A stretch of 64,000 nt of DNA from Roseovarius sp. MMSF_3350 (GCF_030733425.1 NZ_JASHIZ010000011.1:1-64000); one strand, 5' to 3'; positions 47,342-56,967 are shown, numbered from the stretch's first letter. Translations and numbers: made by a program. Notes: generated from the letters alone by a model not told the origin.

Positions 47342-49594
47342 CTATTTGTCGTGGATCGCCTTCAGCACCTTGGGCGGGGACATGGGCAGGTCGGTCATGC
47401 GCACGCCTGCCGCCGCCGAGACCGCGTTGGCGATGGCCGCCAGGGGCGGCACGATCGAGGTTTCGCCCACGCCACGCACGCCGTAGGGGTGGCCGGGGTT
47501 TGGGATTTCCAGGATCACCGCGTCGATCATCGGCAGGTCGGAGGCCACGGGAATGCGGTAGTCGAGGAAGCCCGCGTTCTGCAGGGTGCCGTCTTCGCCG
47601 TAGATGTATTCCTCGTTGAGCGCCCAGCCGATGCCTTGCGTGGCGCCGCCCTGGAACTGGCCTTCGACATAGTCGGGGTGCACCGCCTTGCCCGCGTCCT
47701 GGAAGACCGTGTAGCGCAGGATCTTCACCGCGCCGGTTTCGGGGTCCACCTCGGTGTCCACCATGTGGGTGGCGAAGCTGACGCCGGCGCCTTCGGGGTT
47801 GGCCTCGTGGTGGCCGGCAATGGGCCCGCCGGTGTTGGAGGCGATGGCGGCGATCTCGGCCAGGGTCATCGGGTCATGGCTGCCGGCGTTATGGCCGGTG
47901 GGGTGTACGGCCCCGTCGCGCCATTCCACCGCGTCCTCGTCGATGTCCCAGAGCTTGGCCACACGGCGGCACATCTCGCGCTTGGCGGCGCGGGCGGCCT
48001 CGATGGTGGCAAGGCCCACGGCGAAGGTCACGCGGGAGCCGTCGGTGACCTCGTTCTGGCCCAGGCTGCCGGTGTCGGCCACGATGGTGCGGACCTTGTT
48101 GTAGGGGATGCCGAGTTCCTCGGCCGCCATCATCGACATGGACGCGCGGGAGCCGCCGATATCGGGGTTGCCCTCGGAGACGGTCACCGTGCCGTCGGGC
48201 GTGATGTTGAGCGTGACGCAGGTGTCGCCGCCGAAGTTGAACCAGAAGCCGCAAGCGACGCCGCGCCCCTGGTTGGGGCCGAGGGGCGCCGTCCAGTGCG
48301 GGTGGTCCTTGGCGGTGCGCAGCGTCGCCTCGAGCCCGATGGCGGGGTAGGTGGGGCCGTAGGAGGCCTTGGTGCCCTCGCGCGCGGCGTTTTTCAGGCG
48401 CACTTCCAGCGGGTCGAGGTCGAGGCTCTTGGCCAGCTCGTCGATGGCGGATTCCACCGCGAAGGCGGCCATGGGTGCGCCGGGGGCGCGATAGGCGGCC
48501 TGTTTGGGGCGGTTGGTGACCACGTCCCAGCCGATGGTCTTGACGTTTTCCAGGTCATACGGCGCGAAGGCGGACATGGAGCCCATTTCCACCGGCGAGC
48601 CGGGATAGGCGCCGCCCTGGTAGCGCAGTTCGGCGAAGCCGGCGGTTATACGGCCGTCCTTGGTCATGCCGATGCGGATATCGACCGAGGAGGAGGCCGT
48701 GGGGCCGGTGGCGCGCAGCACTTCGGAGCGGGTCATCACCATCTTGACGGGCCGCGAGGATTTTCGGGCCAGCATCAGGGCCACGGGTTCGAGGAACACG
48801 GTGGTCTTGCCGCCGAAGCCGCCGCCGATTTCCGAGGCGGTGACGCGCAGCTGGCCTTGGTCCATACCCATGATCGCGGCGCAGGTGTTGCGGACCATGT
48901 AATGGCCTTGCGTGCAGCACCAGAGGTCGGCCTGGCCGTCCTGGCTCATCTGCGCGAGGCAGGCATGGGGTTCGATATAGCCCTGGTGCGTGGCCTCGGT
49001 GCGGTAGGACCGCTCGATGACCTCGTCGGCTTGCGAGAGGCCGGCGTCGATGTCGCCGTGGCCGAACTCGTACCGGGCCATGATGTTGGGCGACGCGCCG
49101 TCGGGCGCGGATTCGTCGGCGCGGCCCTCGTGCAGGACGGGGGCGCCGTCCTCGATGGCCTTGTCGACATCCGTCACGTGGTCCAGCACCTCGTAGTCGA
49201 TCTTGATCGCCTTCAGCGCCTTCTTGGCGATGTGGCCCGAGCTGGCGGCGACGGCGGCGACGGCGTGGCCGTCATAGAGCGCCTTTTCGCCGGCCATGCA
49301 ATTGTCGAGGATATCGGCGGTGGCGTCGTCATCGGTGATCGGCGCGAAATCGGCGCGGGTGACGACGGCGTGGACGCCCTCGATGGCCTCGGCCGCCGAC
49401 GTGTCGATGGACTTGATCCGGGCGTGGGCGTGCGGGCTGCGCAGCACCTTGCCGATCAGCATCCCCGGCGCGGTGATGTCGGCGCCGAAGCGGGCCCTGC
49501 CGGTGACCTTGTCGATGCCGTCGGGGCGCAGGGGGCGCGTGCCGACGATCTTGAACTCTTGCGTGTCGAGGACCTGTTTGCTGTCGAGTGCCAT
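47342..49594 (-). CDS. Molybdenum hydroxylase large subunit (xanthine dehydrogenase family)
   Basis: 750 residues. Molybdopterin-binding features: GGGFGGKT near residue 255, AYRAPGAP in the active-site loop (in CO dehydrogenases of form I this loop reads AYRCSFR, so this is not CoxL form I), and the catalytic Glu near residue 708 in GVRGVGETS. It hydroxylates an unknown substrate, often an N-heterocycle or aldehyde. ATG 49594 overlaps the small-subunit stop by one base. Needs medium and small subunits encoded upstream. Confidence 0.93.
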   Translation of the reverse strand: MALDSKQVLDTQEFKIVGTRPLRPDGIDKVTGRARFGADITAPGMLIGKVLRSPHAHARIKSIDTSAAEAIEGVHAVVTRADFAPITDDDATADILDNCMAGEKALYDGHAVAAVAASSGHIAKKALKAIKIDYEVLDHVTDVDKAIEDGAPVLHEGRADESAPDGASPNIMARYEFGHGDIDAGLSQADEVIERSYRTEATHQGYIEPHACLAQMSQDGQADLWCCTQGHYMVRNTCAAIMGMDQGQLRVTASEIGGGFGGKTTVFLEPVALMLARKSSRPVKMVMTRSEVLRATGPTASSSVDIRIGMTKDGRITAGFAELRYQGGAYPGSPVEMGSMSAFAPYDLENVKTIGWDVVTNRPKQAAYRAPGAPMAAFAVESAIDELAKSLDLDPLEVRLKNAAREGTKASYGPTYPAIGLEATLRTAKDHPHWTAPLGPNQGRGVACGFWFNFGGDTCVTLNITPDGTVTVSEGNPDIGGSRASMSMMAAEELGIPYNKVRTIVADTGSLGQNEVTDGSRVTFAVGLATIEAARAAKREMCRRVAKLWDIDEDAVEWRDGAVHPTGHNAGSHDPMTLAEIAAIASNTGGPIAGHHEANPEGAGVSFATHMVDTEVDPETGAVKILRYTVFQDAGKAVHPDYVEGQFQGGATQGIGWALNEEYIYGEDGTLQNAGFLDYRIPVASDLPMIDAVILEIPNPGHPYGVRGVGETSIVPPLAAIANAVSAAAGVRMTDLPMSPPKVLKAIHDK

Positions 49595-50073
49595 CAGGAT
49601 GCCTTTCTGAGGTCGGCGGCCGTGTCGAGCACGGCGCGGATGATCTTGTCATAGCCCGTGCAGCGGCAGAGGTTGCCGGCGAGCCAGTAGCGGGCCTCTT
49701 CCTCGGTCGGGTCGGGGTTTCTTTCCAGCAGCGACTTGGCGGCGACGAGGATGCCGGGCGTGCAGATGCCGCATTGCAGGGCGGCGTGTTCGATGAACTT
49801 CTGTTGCAGCGGATGCAACTGATCGCCGTCGGCCATGCCCTCGATGGTTTCGATCTTCGCGCCCTCGGCCTCGGCCCCCAGCATGAGGCAGGAGCAGACG
49901 AGGCGGCCGTTGACGGTGACCGAGCAGGCGCCGCAATCGCCGGTGCCGCAGCCTTCCTTGGAGCCGGTCATGCCGAGACGGTCGCGCAGGACGTCGAGCA
50001 GGGTTTCATCGGGCGCGCAGAGATATTCCGTAGGGTCGCCGTTGATGGTGGTGGAGACGTGAATGTTGCTCAT
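49594..50073 (-). CDS. Molybdenum hydroxylase small [2Fe-2S] subunit
   Basis: 159 residues. The plant-type [2Fe-2S] cluster has C42, C47, C50 and C62; the second, helical cluster has C101, C104, C136 and C138 (CGICTPG and CRCTG). It passes electrons from the Mo site to FAD. Seven bases separate it from the FAD-subunit stop upstream. Confidence 0.95.
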   Translation of the reverse strand: MSNIHVSTTINGDPTEYLCAPDETLLDVLRDRLGMTGSKEGCGTGDCGACSVTVNGRLVCSCLMLGAEAEGAKIETIEGMADGDQLHPLQQKFIEHAALQCGICTPGILVAAKSLLERNPDPTEEEARYWLAGNLCRCTGYDKIIRAVLDTAADLRKAS

Positions 50074-50079
50074 GTCTGC

Positions 50080-50937
50080 TTATCCTTCTGCGCGGGTCTT
50101 GGCGATGGCGGCGGCGCGGCGCGCAAGCACGCCGGCCACGTGCGTGCGGAATTCGACCGTGCCGCGCTTGTCGGCGATGGGGGAGGCGGCGGCGGAGCAG
50201 GCCTTGGCCAGCGCATCCATCGCGGCCTCATCTAGCTTGGTGCCGATCAGGGCGTCGGCGGCGGCATCGACGATCATGACGGTCGGTCCGACGGCACCGA
50301 GCGAGACGCGAGCGGCGGTGCAGGTGCCGTCACCGTCCAGGGTGAGCGAGATCCCGCAGCCCACCACGGCGATGTCCATCTCGGTGCGGGGGATGAAGCG
50401 CAGATAGGCGTCTCCGGTGCGGTCCGCCTTGGCGGGCAGGAAGATCGAGGCGACGAATTCGCCCTTTTCCAGCGAGGTCTTGCCGGGGGCGGTAGGGATA
50501 TCCTCGACCGGGACATCGCGAGTGCCCTTCGGGCCGGCGACGCGGGCCACGGCGCCGACGGCGACCATGGCGGGGACTGAATCTGCGGCCGGGGAGGCGT
50601 TGCAGAGGTTGCCGGCGAGCGTGCAGCGGCCCTGGATCTGGGTGGAGCCGATGAGGTCGGCGGCCTCGCAGACGCCAGGGTAGGCGGCCTTGAGCTCGGC
50701 ATGCTCGTTCATTTCCGCCGAGGAGACCGCGGCGCCGATGCGCCAGCCGCCGTTCTCGGGCGTGATCCGGCGCAGATCTTCGATGCGCTTGATGTCGAGG
50801 AGGCTGTCGGGTTCGGCATCGCCGGAGCGCAGGCGGACGAGCAGGTCGGTGCCGCCGGCGAGCACGCGGCAGTCGCCGGGATCGCCGCTGAGCAACTGGA
50901 TGGCGTCATCCAGCGTGGTTGGCGCGAGGTAGCGCAT
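50080..50937 (-). CDS. Molybdenum hydroxylase FAD-binding medium subunit
   Basis: 285 residues from ATG 50937, chosen because the family starts MRYLAPTTLDD; an in-frame ATG at 50979 adds 14 residues. FAD-binding segments are LAGGTDLLVRLRSG and IGSTQIQGRCTLAGNLCNASPAAD. First gene of the medium-small-large operon. Confidence 0.93.
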   Translation of the reverse strand: MRYLAPTTLDDAIQLLSGDPGDCRVLAGGTDLLVRLRSGDAEPDSLLDIKRIEDLRRITPENGGWRIGAAVSSAEMNEHAELKAAYPGVCEAADLIGSTQIQGRCTLAGNLCNASPAADSVPAMVAVGAVARVAGPKGTRDVPVEDIPTAPGKTSLEKGEFVASIFLPAKADRTGDAYLRFIPRTEMDIAVVGCGISLTLDGDGTCTAARVSLGAVGPTVMIVDAAADALIGTKLDEAAMDALAKACSAAASPIADKRGTVEFRTHVAGVLARRAAAIAKTRAEG

Positions 50938-51089
50938 GAGGGACCTCTTGGCTTGGGGTGAGTCTGGTTGTCGGGGCATAGTTAAACAGGCGGCGCGAGA
51001 CTTGCCAAGGCGGTGCGGTCGGCGCGGTCGGATTCGAGTGTTTTTCGCAAGAAAAGTTGAGGGTGGGGAAAGTAGCTGCGCGGGTTGCG

Positions 51090-51968
51090 TCAGGTCGCGG
51101 CGTCAAGGAGGCTTCGGGCCAGCTGCCGTGCCACGGGCTCTGCGCTGTCGCGCAGGATCAGGTAGTAGCCGAAAGGTGTGGTGACGGCATGGTCGATAGG
51201 GCGGACGAGGCGACCAGAGGTCAGGTCGTCGCCCAGTTGGCCCTCCCACGCGAGCGCCACGCCGAGGCCCGCGCGGGCGGCGTCGAGTTGGGCCATGTAG
51301 CTGTTGGTGCGCATCAGCGTGGTGGCGCGGGTGGGATCGAGGCCCGTTTCTGTCAGCCAGATGCCCCAGTTCATCCAGTTCCAGTGGGTGTAATCGAGAT
51401 CGATGAGGGGCGCGGCAAGCAGATCTTCGGGTGTTTGCAGCGGGGCGCGAGACAGTAAATCCGGGGTGCAGACGGGAAAGACCGCGTCGTCGAAGAGGCG
51501 CGTCGCGGTGTAGCCGGGCCAGTTGCCGGCGCCGTGCAGGAGGGCAATGTCACTGGTCAGAAGCTCTGATTCCGTGTCGGACGCGATAAGATCGAGCATG
51601 AGCGGCGGGCTGTCTGCCAGGGCCGGGGCTAGGCGGGGGGTCAGCCAGAGTTGGGCCATCGAGGTATCCGCGCCGAGGCGCACGCGCGGGCGTCCGTCGC
51701 GCTGGCGCAGGGCGCGGGTGGCTGCCGTCATATGCTGAAGCGCGGCGCGGACGCCGATCAGCAGCTCGCGGCCCTCGGGCGTGAGGGTGATCGTGCGATG
51801 CCCGCGGATGAAAAGCGCGGTGTCGAGCAGGGCCTCGAGCTTGCGCACGCGTTGGGAGATGGCGGATTGGGTGACGGACAGTTCCTCGGCGGCGCGGGTG
51901 AAGCTGCCGAGGCGGGCGGCGGCCTCGAACGGTTCCATCAGATCGAGCGGGGGGAGGTGCGTTGGCAT
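51090..51968 (-). CDS. LysR-family (GcvA-like) transcriptional regulator
   Basis: 292 residues. N-terminal winged helix MEPFEAAARLGSFTRAAEELSVTQSAISQ, and a GcvA-like effector domain with VFPVCTPDLLSR. Divergent from the Rieske oxygenase gene and 150 bp upstream of the molybdenum hydroxylase operon on its strand, so it could control either. The LysR-Rieske arrangement favours the Rieske module. Confidence 0.9.
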   Translation of the reverse strand: MPTHLPPLDLMEPFEAAARLGSFTRAAEELSVTQSAISQRVRKLEALLDTALFIRGHRTITLTPEGRELLIGVRAALQHMTAATRALRQRDGRPRVRLGADTSMAQLWLTPRLAPALADSPPLMLDLIASDTESELLTSDIALLHGAGNWPGYTATRLFDDAVFPVCTPDLLSRAPLQTPEDLLAAPLIDLDYTHWNWMNWGIWLTETGLDPTRATTLMRTNSYMAQLDAARAGLGVALAWEGQLGDDLTSGRLVRPIDHAVTTPFGYYLILRDSAEPVARQLARSLLDAAT

Positions 51969-52025
51969 TAGGAAAACTTGGGCAAATTCATGAGAAAACA
52001 GCGTTTGTCATGATCCTCGGTAATG

Positions 52026-52040
52026 GTTGACACTGTCAAC
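52026..52040. promoter_or_regulatory. Candidate operator upstream of the Rieske gene
   Basis: GTTGAC (52026-52031), ACT, GTCAAC (52035-52040): perfect 6-bp inverted repeat ending 20 bp before the Rieske ATG, in the gap shared with divergent LysR. Confidence 0.4.
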
Positions 52041-52059
52041 AGCCAGATGGGAGTGCGCC

Positions 52060-53214
52060 ATGACCTTGCAGACGTTGAACCTGATGCCCGGAGACAAGCC
52101 GTTCCGGGCCGATCCGAAGAATTCCTATACCCTGCCCGCGCGGTTCTACCACGATGCGGAGATCTGGGCGGCGGAGAAGGACGCGATTTTCTACAGGACT
52201 TGGTATTACGCTGGACATGTGAGCCAGGTGGCGGAGCCGGGTCAGTTCCTGACAGTGAAGATCCACGAGCAGAACGTGTTTGTGGCCCGCAGCCGGACGG
52301 GGGAGCTGAACGCGTTCTTTAACGTGTGTCCGCACCGGGGGCATGAACTGGTCAGCGGGACGGGCAAGAAGAATGTGATCACCTGCCCCTATCATGCCTG
52401 GGCGTTCGATTTCGACGGCAACCTGCGCTCGGCGCGGAATACCGAGAATGTCGAGGGTTTCCGCAAGGAGGAGTTTTCGCTGAAGCCGGTGAAGGTGGAG
52501 GTGTTCTGCGGGCTTGTCCTCGTCAATCTGGATGAAAATGCGATACCTTTCGCCGAACAGATGGGCGAATTGGAGTCCGAGATCCGACATTATGTCCCTT
52601 CGGTCGACGATTTGCAGTTCGCGCAGCGCGACACCTACGCGGTCGAGGCGAACTGGAAAGTGCTGATGGACAACTTTCTGGAGTGCTATCACTGCGCGCC
52701 CGCGCACCACGATTTCGTCGATCTGGTGGACATGGACAGCTATCGCACGATCACCTGCGGGCTTTACTCCAGCCAGTGCGCCGGGCAGCCACGGACGATG
52801 AACGCGCGGGCCTACAAGTTCGAGGCGGGTGACGTGGATTTCGGGTACGCGGGTTGGTTCGTGTGGCCGAACTTCACCATCTGGGCCTATCCGGGCGAGG
52901 CGAACCTGTCGGTGTTGCAGATGAACCCGACGGCGCCGGAGCACTGCGTCGAGTATCAGGACTGGTTCGTAAGGGATGGCGAGGTCACGCAGCAGCTGCG
53001 CGATGCGATCAACTATCAGAAGGATGTGTTGCAGCCCGAGGATATCGGGTTGTGCGAGAGCGTGCAGAAGGGGCTGAAGTCCAGCGGGTACAACCAGGGG
53101 CGTTTCGTGGTGGACGAAGGGCTGACCGAGCTGAGCGAGCACGCGGTGCACCATTTCCAGAAGCTGGTGGCGGGGGCGCTGGGCGCGCGGCTGGACCCGG
53201 AGGCCGGCACATGA
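52060..53214 (+). CDS. Rieske non-heme iron oxygenase alpha subunit, quaternary-ammonium-type
   Basis: 384 residues from ATG 52060 (GGGAG upstream). Rieske ligands C90, H92, C109, H112 (NVCPHRGH and CPYHAW). Mononuclear iron site H211, H216 with the segment NFLECYHCAPAH; the bridging acidic residue before YH is Glu (E208), as in carnitine monooxygenase CntA and relatives, not the usual Asp. The family oxidatively cleaves C-N bonds of quaternary amines (carnitine, glycine betaine, stachydrine). The stop overlaps the GcvT-like gene. No reductase gene is next to it. Confidence 0.88.
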   Translation: MTLQTLNLMPGDKPFRADPKNSYTLPARFYHDAEIWAAEKDAIFYRTWYYAGHVSQVAEPGQFLTVKIHEQNVFVARSRTGELNAFFNVCPHRGHELVSGTGKKNVITCPYHAWAFDFDGNLRSARNTENVEGFRKEEFSLKPVKVEVFCGLVLVNLDENAIPFAEQMGELESEIRHYVPSVDDLQFAQRDTYAVEANWKVLMDNFLECYHCAPAHHDFVDLVDMDSYRTITCGLYSSQCAGQPRTMNARAYKFEAGDVDFGYAGWFVWPNFTIWAYPGEANLSVLQMNPTAPEHCVEYQDWFVRDGEVTQQLRDAINYQKDVLQPEDIGLCESVQKGLKSSGYNQGRFVVDEGLTELSEHAVHHFQKLVAGALGARLDPEAGT

Positions 53215-54401
53215 TGGTTTCGAGCGACGGGCGGACCCGTGACCTGATCACCACGCGGCCCGGTGCGGGGTGGGATTTCAATCTTAACCGGCATGCGTAT
53301 CACGAGATCGAGGCGCGGCACGGACCGCATTATTGCGTTTATAACCGGCGGCTGATGTGCGTGTACATGGACGACCTGCCGACCGACGAGGGCTATTGGC
53401 TGCTGAGGACTAAGGCGGCGTGCCTGCATACCGGCGAATGGCCGCTGGAGTTCAGGGGGCCGGATGCGGAGACGCTGATGAACCTATTGTTCGTCAACGA
53501 TATTTCCAAGGTGAAGGTCGGGCGGTGCGGTTATGGCATTGCCTGTTTCGACCATGGCGGGCTGATCGTGGACGGGGTTTTCGTGCGGCTGGCCGAGGAC
53601 CGGTTCTGGTACGCGCAGGCGGATGGGGATTTCGTGAACTGGGCGCGGGCGCACGCCAGGGGCATGGATGTGGAGATCCTGGACCCGGAGGTGAACGTGA
53701 GCCAGATCCAGGGGCCTCTGTCGATGGAGGTTTTGAAAGATGTGGCGAAGGATGGTATCCCCGAGCCGTTCGGATATTTCGGCAGTGCGTGGGTGGATTT
53801 CGGCGGGCAGACCGTTTTGATCACCCGGACCGGCTACACCAACGAGCTGGGCTGGGAGTTCTATACCGAGCCGCATCACGATGCCGCGGCCCTGTGGGCG
53901 CATCTGGAAAGGGCGGGGGAAACGTACGGGATGCGTATGTTCGGGCTGGATTCGATGAACATCCGGCGGATCGAGGCGGGGATCCTGAACGCCATCTCGG
54001 ATTTCGACGAGACGACCACGCCTTACGACGTCGGGCTGGGCGGGTTCGTGGCCATGGACAAGGACGACTTCATCGGCAAGGCCGCGCTGGAGAAAGCCGA
54101 CAAGGGCCAGCGTCTGCATGGCATCATCTGCCCTGAGGGTGAGCCGCGGGTGAATGGCCGCGTGGAGTGGAACGGCGAGGTTGCGGGCCGGGTGACGGCC
54201 GGGGCAACCTCGCCCTACCTGGGACACGGGATCGGATTTGCGCTGATGGACAGTACCGAGGCCGGGCCGGGAACCGAGCTGATGGTCGAGGGCAATGACG
54301 GACAGATGTATGCCGCGACGCTGGCCCGGACGCCGCTTTACGACAAGGCCTGCGAGATACCGCGTGGCAAGGTTGTGAATATCCCTGATCGCGCGGCCTG
54401 A
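53211..54401 (+). CDS. GcvT/DmdA-like aminomethyltransferase-family protein
   Basis: 396 residues, ATG 53211 overlapping the Rieske stop. GcvT-family fold: VGRCGYGIACFDHGGLIVDG, the folate-region VLITRTGYTNELGWEFYT, and GLDSMNIRRIEAGI. The family moves one-carbon units to tetrahydrofolate (GcvT, DMSP demethylase DmdA). It could capture the one-carbon product of the Rieske demethylation. N-terminus is extended relative to GcvT. DmdA itself is possible but neighbours argue otherwise. Confidence 0.85.
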   Translation: MMVSSDGRTRDLITTRPGAGWDFNLNRHAYHEIEARHGPHYCVYNRRLMCVYMDDLPTDEGYWLLRTKAACLHTGEWPLEFRGPDAETLMNLLFVNDISKVKVGRCGYGIACFDHGGLIVDGVFVRLAEDRFWYAQADGDFVNWARAHARGMDVEILDPEVNVSQIQGPLSMEVLKDVAKDGIPEPFGYFGSAWVDFGGQTVLITRTGYTNELGWEFYTEPHHDAAALWAHLERAGETYGMRMFGLDSMNIRRIEAGILNAISDFDETTTPYDVGLGGFVAMDKDDFIGKAALEKADKGQRLHGIICPEGEPRVNGRVEWNGEVAGRVTAGATSPYLGHGIGFALMDSTEAGPGTELMVEGNDGQMYAATLARTPLYDKACEIPRGKVVNIPDRAA

Positions 54402-54515
54402 GGCCGCTTTCGCGGCAGGAGCGGCGCCAAACGCGCAGGCGGGGCAGCGATGCCTTGCCTTTGTGCGTTGCAGGTGCCTGACTGGGGCCGGAACACGAGA
54501 AGAGGAGATGCGGCC

Positions 54516-55412
54516 TTGGCCGAGGGCAACAACAGGGCTGTTCTGACGGGACTTTTCGCGGGGCTGTGCTGGGGCATTTTCTGGTTGCCGTTGCGGATGA
54601 TCGAGCAGGCGGGGCTGGATGCGCCCTGGGCGATGGTGGTGTTCATGAGCCTGCCCGCGCTGCTGAGCTTGCCGGCGGTCTGGGTGCTGCGGGCGGATTA
54701 CGCGCAAGGGCTGCGGCCGCTTATGGGCGGAATCCTGGCGGGGGTCGCCTTTGCGCTTTATGCGGCAGGGCTGCTGTATACGGACGTGGTGCGCGCGGTG
54801 CTCTTGTTCTACATGACGCCGATTTGGGGGTTCTTGCTGGGCTGGATGTTCCTGGGCGACCGGATGACGTGGTTTCGGTGGCTTTCGATCTTTGTGGGGC
54901 TGGTCGGCCTGGTCGTGATCTTTGCCGACGACACTGGCGTGCCGCTTCCGCGCAACGCGGGCGACTGGTTTGGCCTGATTTCGGGGATGTTCTGGGCCGT
55001 GGGCTGTACGCTGATCCTGACGGAGCGGCGGGTGCGGATCCTGACCCATGCGGTGAACTTTCTGCTGGTGGGGGCGGTCGTGGCGCTGCTGGTGGCGGGG
55101 ATCGCCACGGTGCAGGGGATCGCGCGCGCGCCGGACTGGCCCGAGGTTGCGGGACTGATGTGGTGGTTCGTCCCGGTGGCGGTGATCCTGATCCTGCCCA
55201 GTTCCTTTGCCACGATCTATGCGCCGTCGCGGCTGAACCCCGGGCTGGTGGGGCTGTTGTTCATGACCGAGGTCGCGGTGGCGACGGTGACGGCGGCGCT
55301 GTGGGCCGGGGAACGGTTCGGCCTGCGCGAGGCGGTGGGCCTGCCGCTGATCCTGTCGGCGGGGCTGATCGAGCCAGCGGTGATGGCGTGGCGGGCGAGG
55401 CGGCTGGCCTGA
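54516..55412 (+). CDS. DMT/EamA-family transporter
   Basis: 298 residues with about ten membrane segments in two repeats, e.g. VLTGLFAGLCWGIFWLPL and LLLFYMTPIWGFLLGWMF-like segments. I chose TTG 54516 because GAGGAG lies eight bases upstream; ATG 54450 would add 22 residues of unlike composition. EamA transporters move small metabolites, often outward. Follows the GcvT-like gene on the same strand, so it may move the substrate or a product of the pathway. Confidence 0.82.
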   Translation: MAEGNNRAVLTGLFAGLCWGIFWLPLRMIEQAGLDAPWAMVVFMSLPALLSLPAVWVLRADYAQGLRPLMGGILAGVAFALYAAGLLYTDVVRAVLLFYMTPIWGFLLGWMFLGDRMTWFRWLSIFVGLVGLVVIFADDTGVPLPRNAGDWFGLISGMFWAVGCTLILTERRVRILTHAVNFLLVGAVVALLVAGIATVQGIARAPDWPEVAGLMWWFVPVAVILILPSSFATIYAPSRLNPGLVGLLFMTEVAVATVTAALWAGERFGLREAVGLPLILSAGLIEPAVMAWRARRLA

Positions 55413-55417
55413 CGCAG

Positions 55418-56185
55418 CTACCAGTGGGCACCGGCGTTGATCTGGATGTCTTCCATGGTCAGGCCAGGGGCGGCATCGGAACAGAGAAACGCGATGATGG
55501 CGGCGACCTCGTCGGGTTGGACGAGGCGGTTCTGCGGGTTGGCGCGGGCCAGGGCCGCGATCTCTTCGGCCTGTGTGGTGCCGTTCTGACTGGCGATGGT
55601 GGCGGCGGATGAGCGCAGCATTTCGGTTTCGACCCAGGTGGGGCTGACGGTGGTGCAGGTGACGCCGTGGGGCGCGCCCTCGAGCGCCACGGCGCGGGAG
55701 AGGCCGAGCACGCCGGACTTGGACGCGCAATAGGCCGGGTGGTCGGCGACCGCCGATGTAGCGGCGGTGGAGGCGATGTTGACGATCCGGCCCCAGCCCG
55801 ACGCCATAATGTCGGGCAAAAGCGCGTGGATCATCAGGAAGGTGCCGGTGAGGTTGGTTTGTATCACGTCGTCCCAGGCGTCGAGGTCATGGTCGGAGAC
55901 GGTCTGGTGGCGGGTGACGCCGGCGGCGTTGACCAGAATTTGCGGTGTGCCGAACTGGTTTTTGACGGAGGCGCAGAAGGCCGCGACCGAGCCGCGCTGG
56001 CGGACGTCGAGCGGGGCGACGAAAACATCCGCGCCGACGGTGTCGCGGGCCATATCCTGAAGCGATGTGTCGTCGCCGCGCCGGGCGCCGATGGCGATGG
56101 TATGCCCGGCCTCGTGCAGCAGGCGGGCGGTGGCGAGGCCGATTCCGGCCAGCCCGCCCGTGATGATGGCCGTGCGTTGGGTCAC
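55418..56185 (-). CDS. Short-chain dehydrogenase/reductase
   Basis: 255 residues from GTG 56185 (AAGGAG nine bases upstream), overlapping the MBL stop (GTGA). Cofactor motif TGGLAGIGLA, then NAAGVTRH and the catalytic YCASKSG with the preceding Ser in ASTAAT. Resembles 3-hydroxybutyrate or beta-ketoacyl-type reductases. Second gene of a two-gene operon with the metallo-beta-lactamase protein. Confidence 0.87.
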   Translation of the reverse strand: MTQRTAIITGGLAGIGLATARLLHEAGHTIAIGARRGDDTSLQDMARDTVGADVFVAPLDVRQRGSVAAFCASVKNQFGTPQILVNAAGVTRHQTVSDHDLDAWDDVIQTNLTGTFLMIHALLPDIMASGWGRIVNIASTAATSAVADHPAYCASKSGVLGLSRAVALEGAPHGVTCTTVSPTWVETEMLRSSAATIASQNGTTQAEEIAALARANPQNRLVQPDEVAAIIAFLCSDAAPGLTMEDIQINAGAHW

Positions 56186-56967
56186 TGCGGCTTGCTCCTT
56201 GCAATCTTGTCGGCGAGCCATGCGTCGGCATCGCCCAAGCGGCGGCCACCGTCGCGGTATTCGTCGAGGATTTCAATCAGCTTGTCGCGCCCGAAGGATG
56301 TGAAGTGGCCGGCGTGGACGGTGGTGACGTCAAGCTCGCGCAGGCGGGCGTGGGACTCGGCCAGCTTGTCGGGGTCGGAATGGTCCATGTCGTCGATGAG
56401 GTCGCCGTCATAGACCACGTCGCCGCTGAAGAGGAGGCCCGTGGCGGACTCGAACAGGGCGATGGAGCCGGGGCTGTGGCCAGGCAGGTGGAAGACGGTG
56501 AAGGCACGGTCGCCGAGATCGACCACGTCGCCTTCATCCAGCAGGGCGGAGAGGGGCGCGGGCGTTACCGTGTACTGTTCGTAGGAGAAGCCCTCGAACG
56601 GCAGGGCGGTGAAGGTCTCGGCCCGGACGAAGCCCGCGTCGGCGTAGGTGTTGGACGGTGTCGGGTTGGCGAGGATGTCGGATTCCGCAAGGTGGCCGCA
56701 ACGGTGGTCAAACTCGTGCAACCCGCCGGAATGATCGAAATGCGTATGGGTGACAATGGCGCTGAGGGGGCGCTCGGTCAGCTGCGCCAGCTCGCGCGTC
56801 ATGGGGCGCAGGCCCATGCCGGTGTCGATCACGAGATCGCGGTCGCGTCCTTGGATATGCCAGATATTGCAGCGCAACCATGGCGCGACATGCGGTTCCC
56901 ATATGAGCGTGACGCCATCGCCCATGTCTCTGGTCTGAAACCACTTTTCGGCAATTTTCAACGGCAC
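56182..56967 (-). CDS. Metallo-beta-lactamase-fold hydrolase
   Basis: 261 residues from GTG 56967 (GGGAGG five bases upstream); ATG 57228 is a much weaker choice. Metal motif THTHFDHSGG, with later SGDVVYDGD and HAGHFTSFG supplying further ligands. Glyoxalase II-like or thioesterase-type; substrate unknown. Paired with the SDR and divergent from the betaine ABC transporter, a setting suggesting betaine or choline by-product clearance (inference). Confidence 0.87.
   Translation of the reverse strand: MPLKIAEKWFQTRDMGDGVTLIWEPHVAPWLRCNIWHIQGRDRDLVIDTGMGLRPMTRELAQLTERPLSAIVTHTHFDHSGGLHEFDHRCGHLAESDILANPTPSNTYADAGFVRAETFTALPFEGFSYEQYTVTPAPLSALLDEGDVVDLGDRAFTVFHLPGHSPGSIALFESATGLLFSGDVVYDGDLIDDMDHSDPDKLAESHARLRELDVTTVHAGHFTSFGRDKLIEILDEYRDGGRRLGDADAWLADKIARSKPQ

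Noticed and set aside
47198-49654. 818-codon plus-strand frame
   Set aside because: Antisense to the molybdenum hydroxylase large subunit, which has all expected motifs.
53484-55730. 748-codon minus-strand frame over GcvT-like and DMT genes
   Set aside because: Shadow frame; plus-strand genes overlap neatly and have family motifs.
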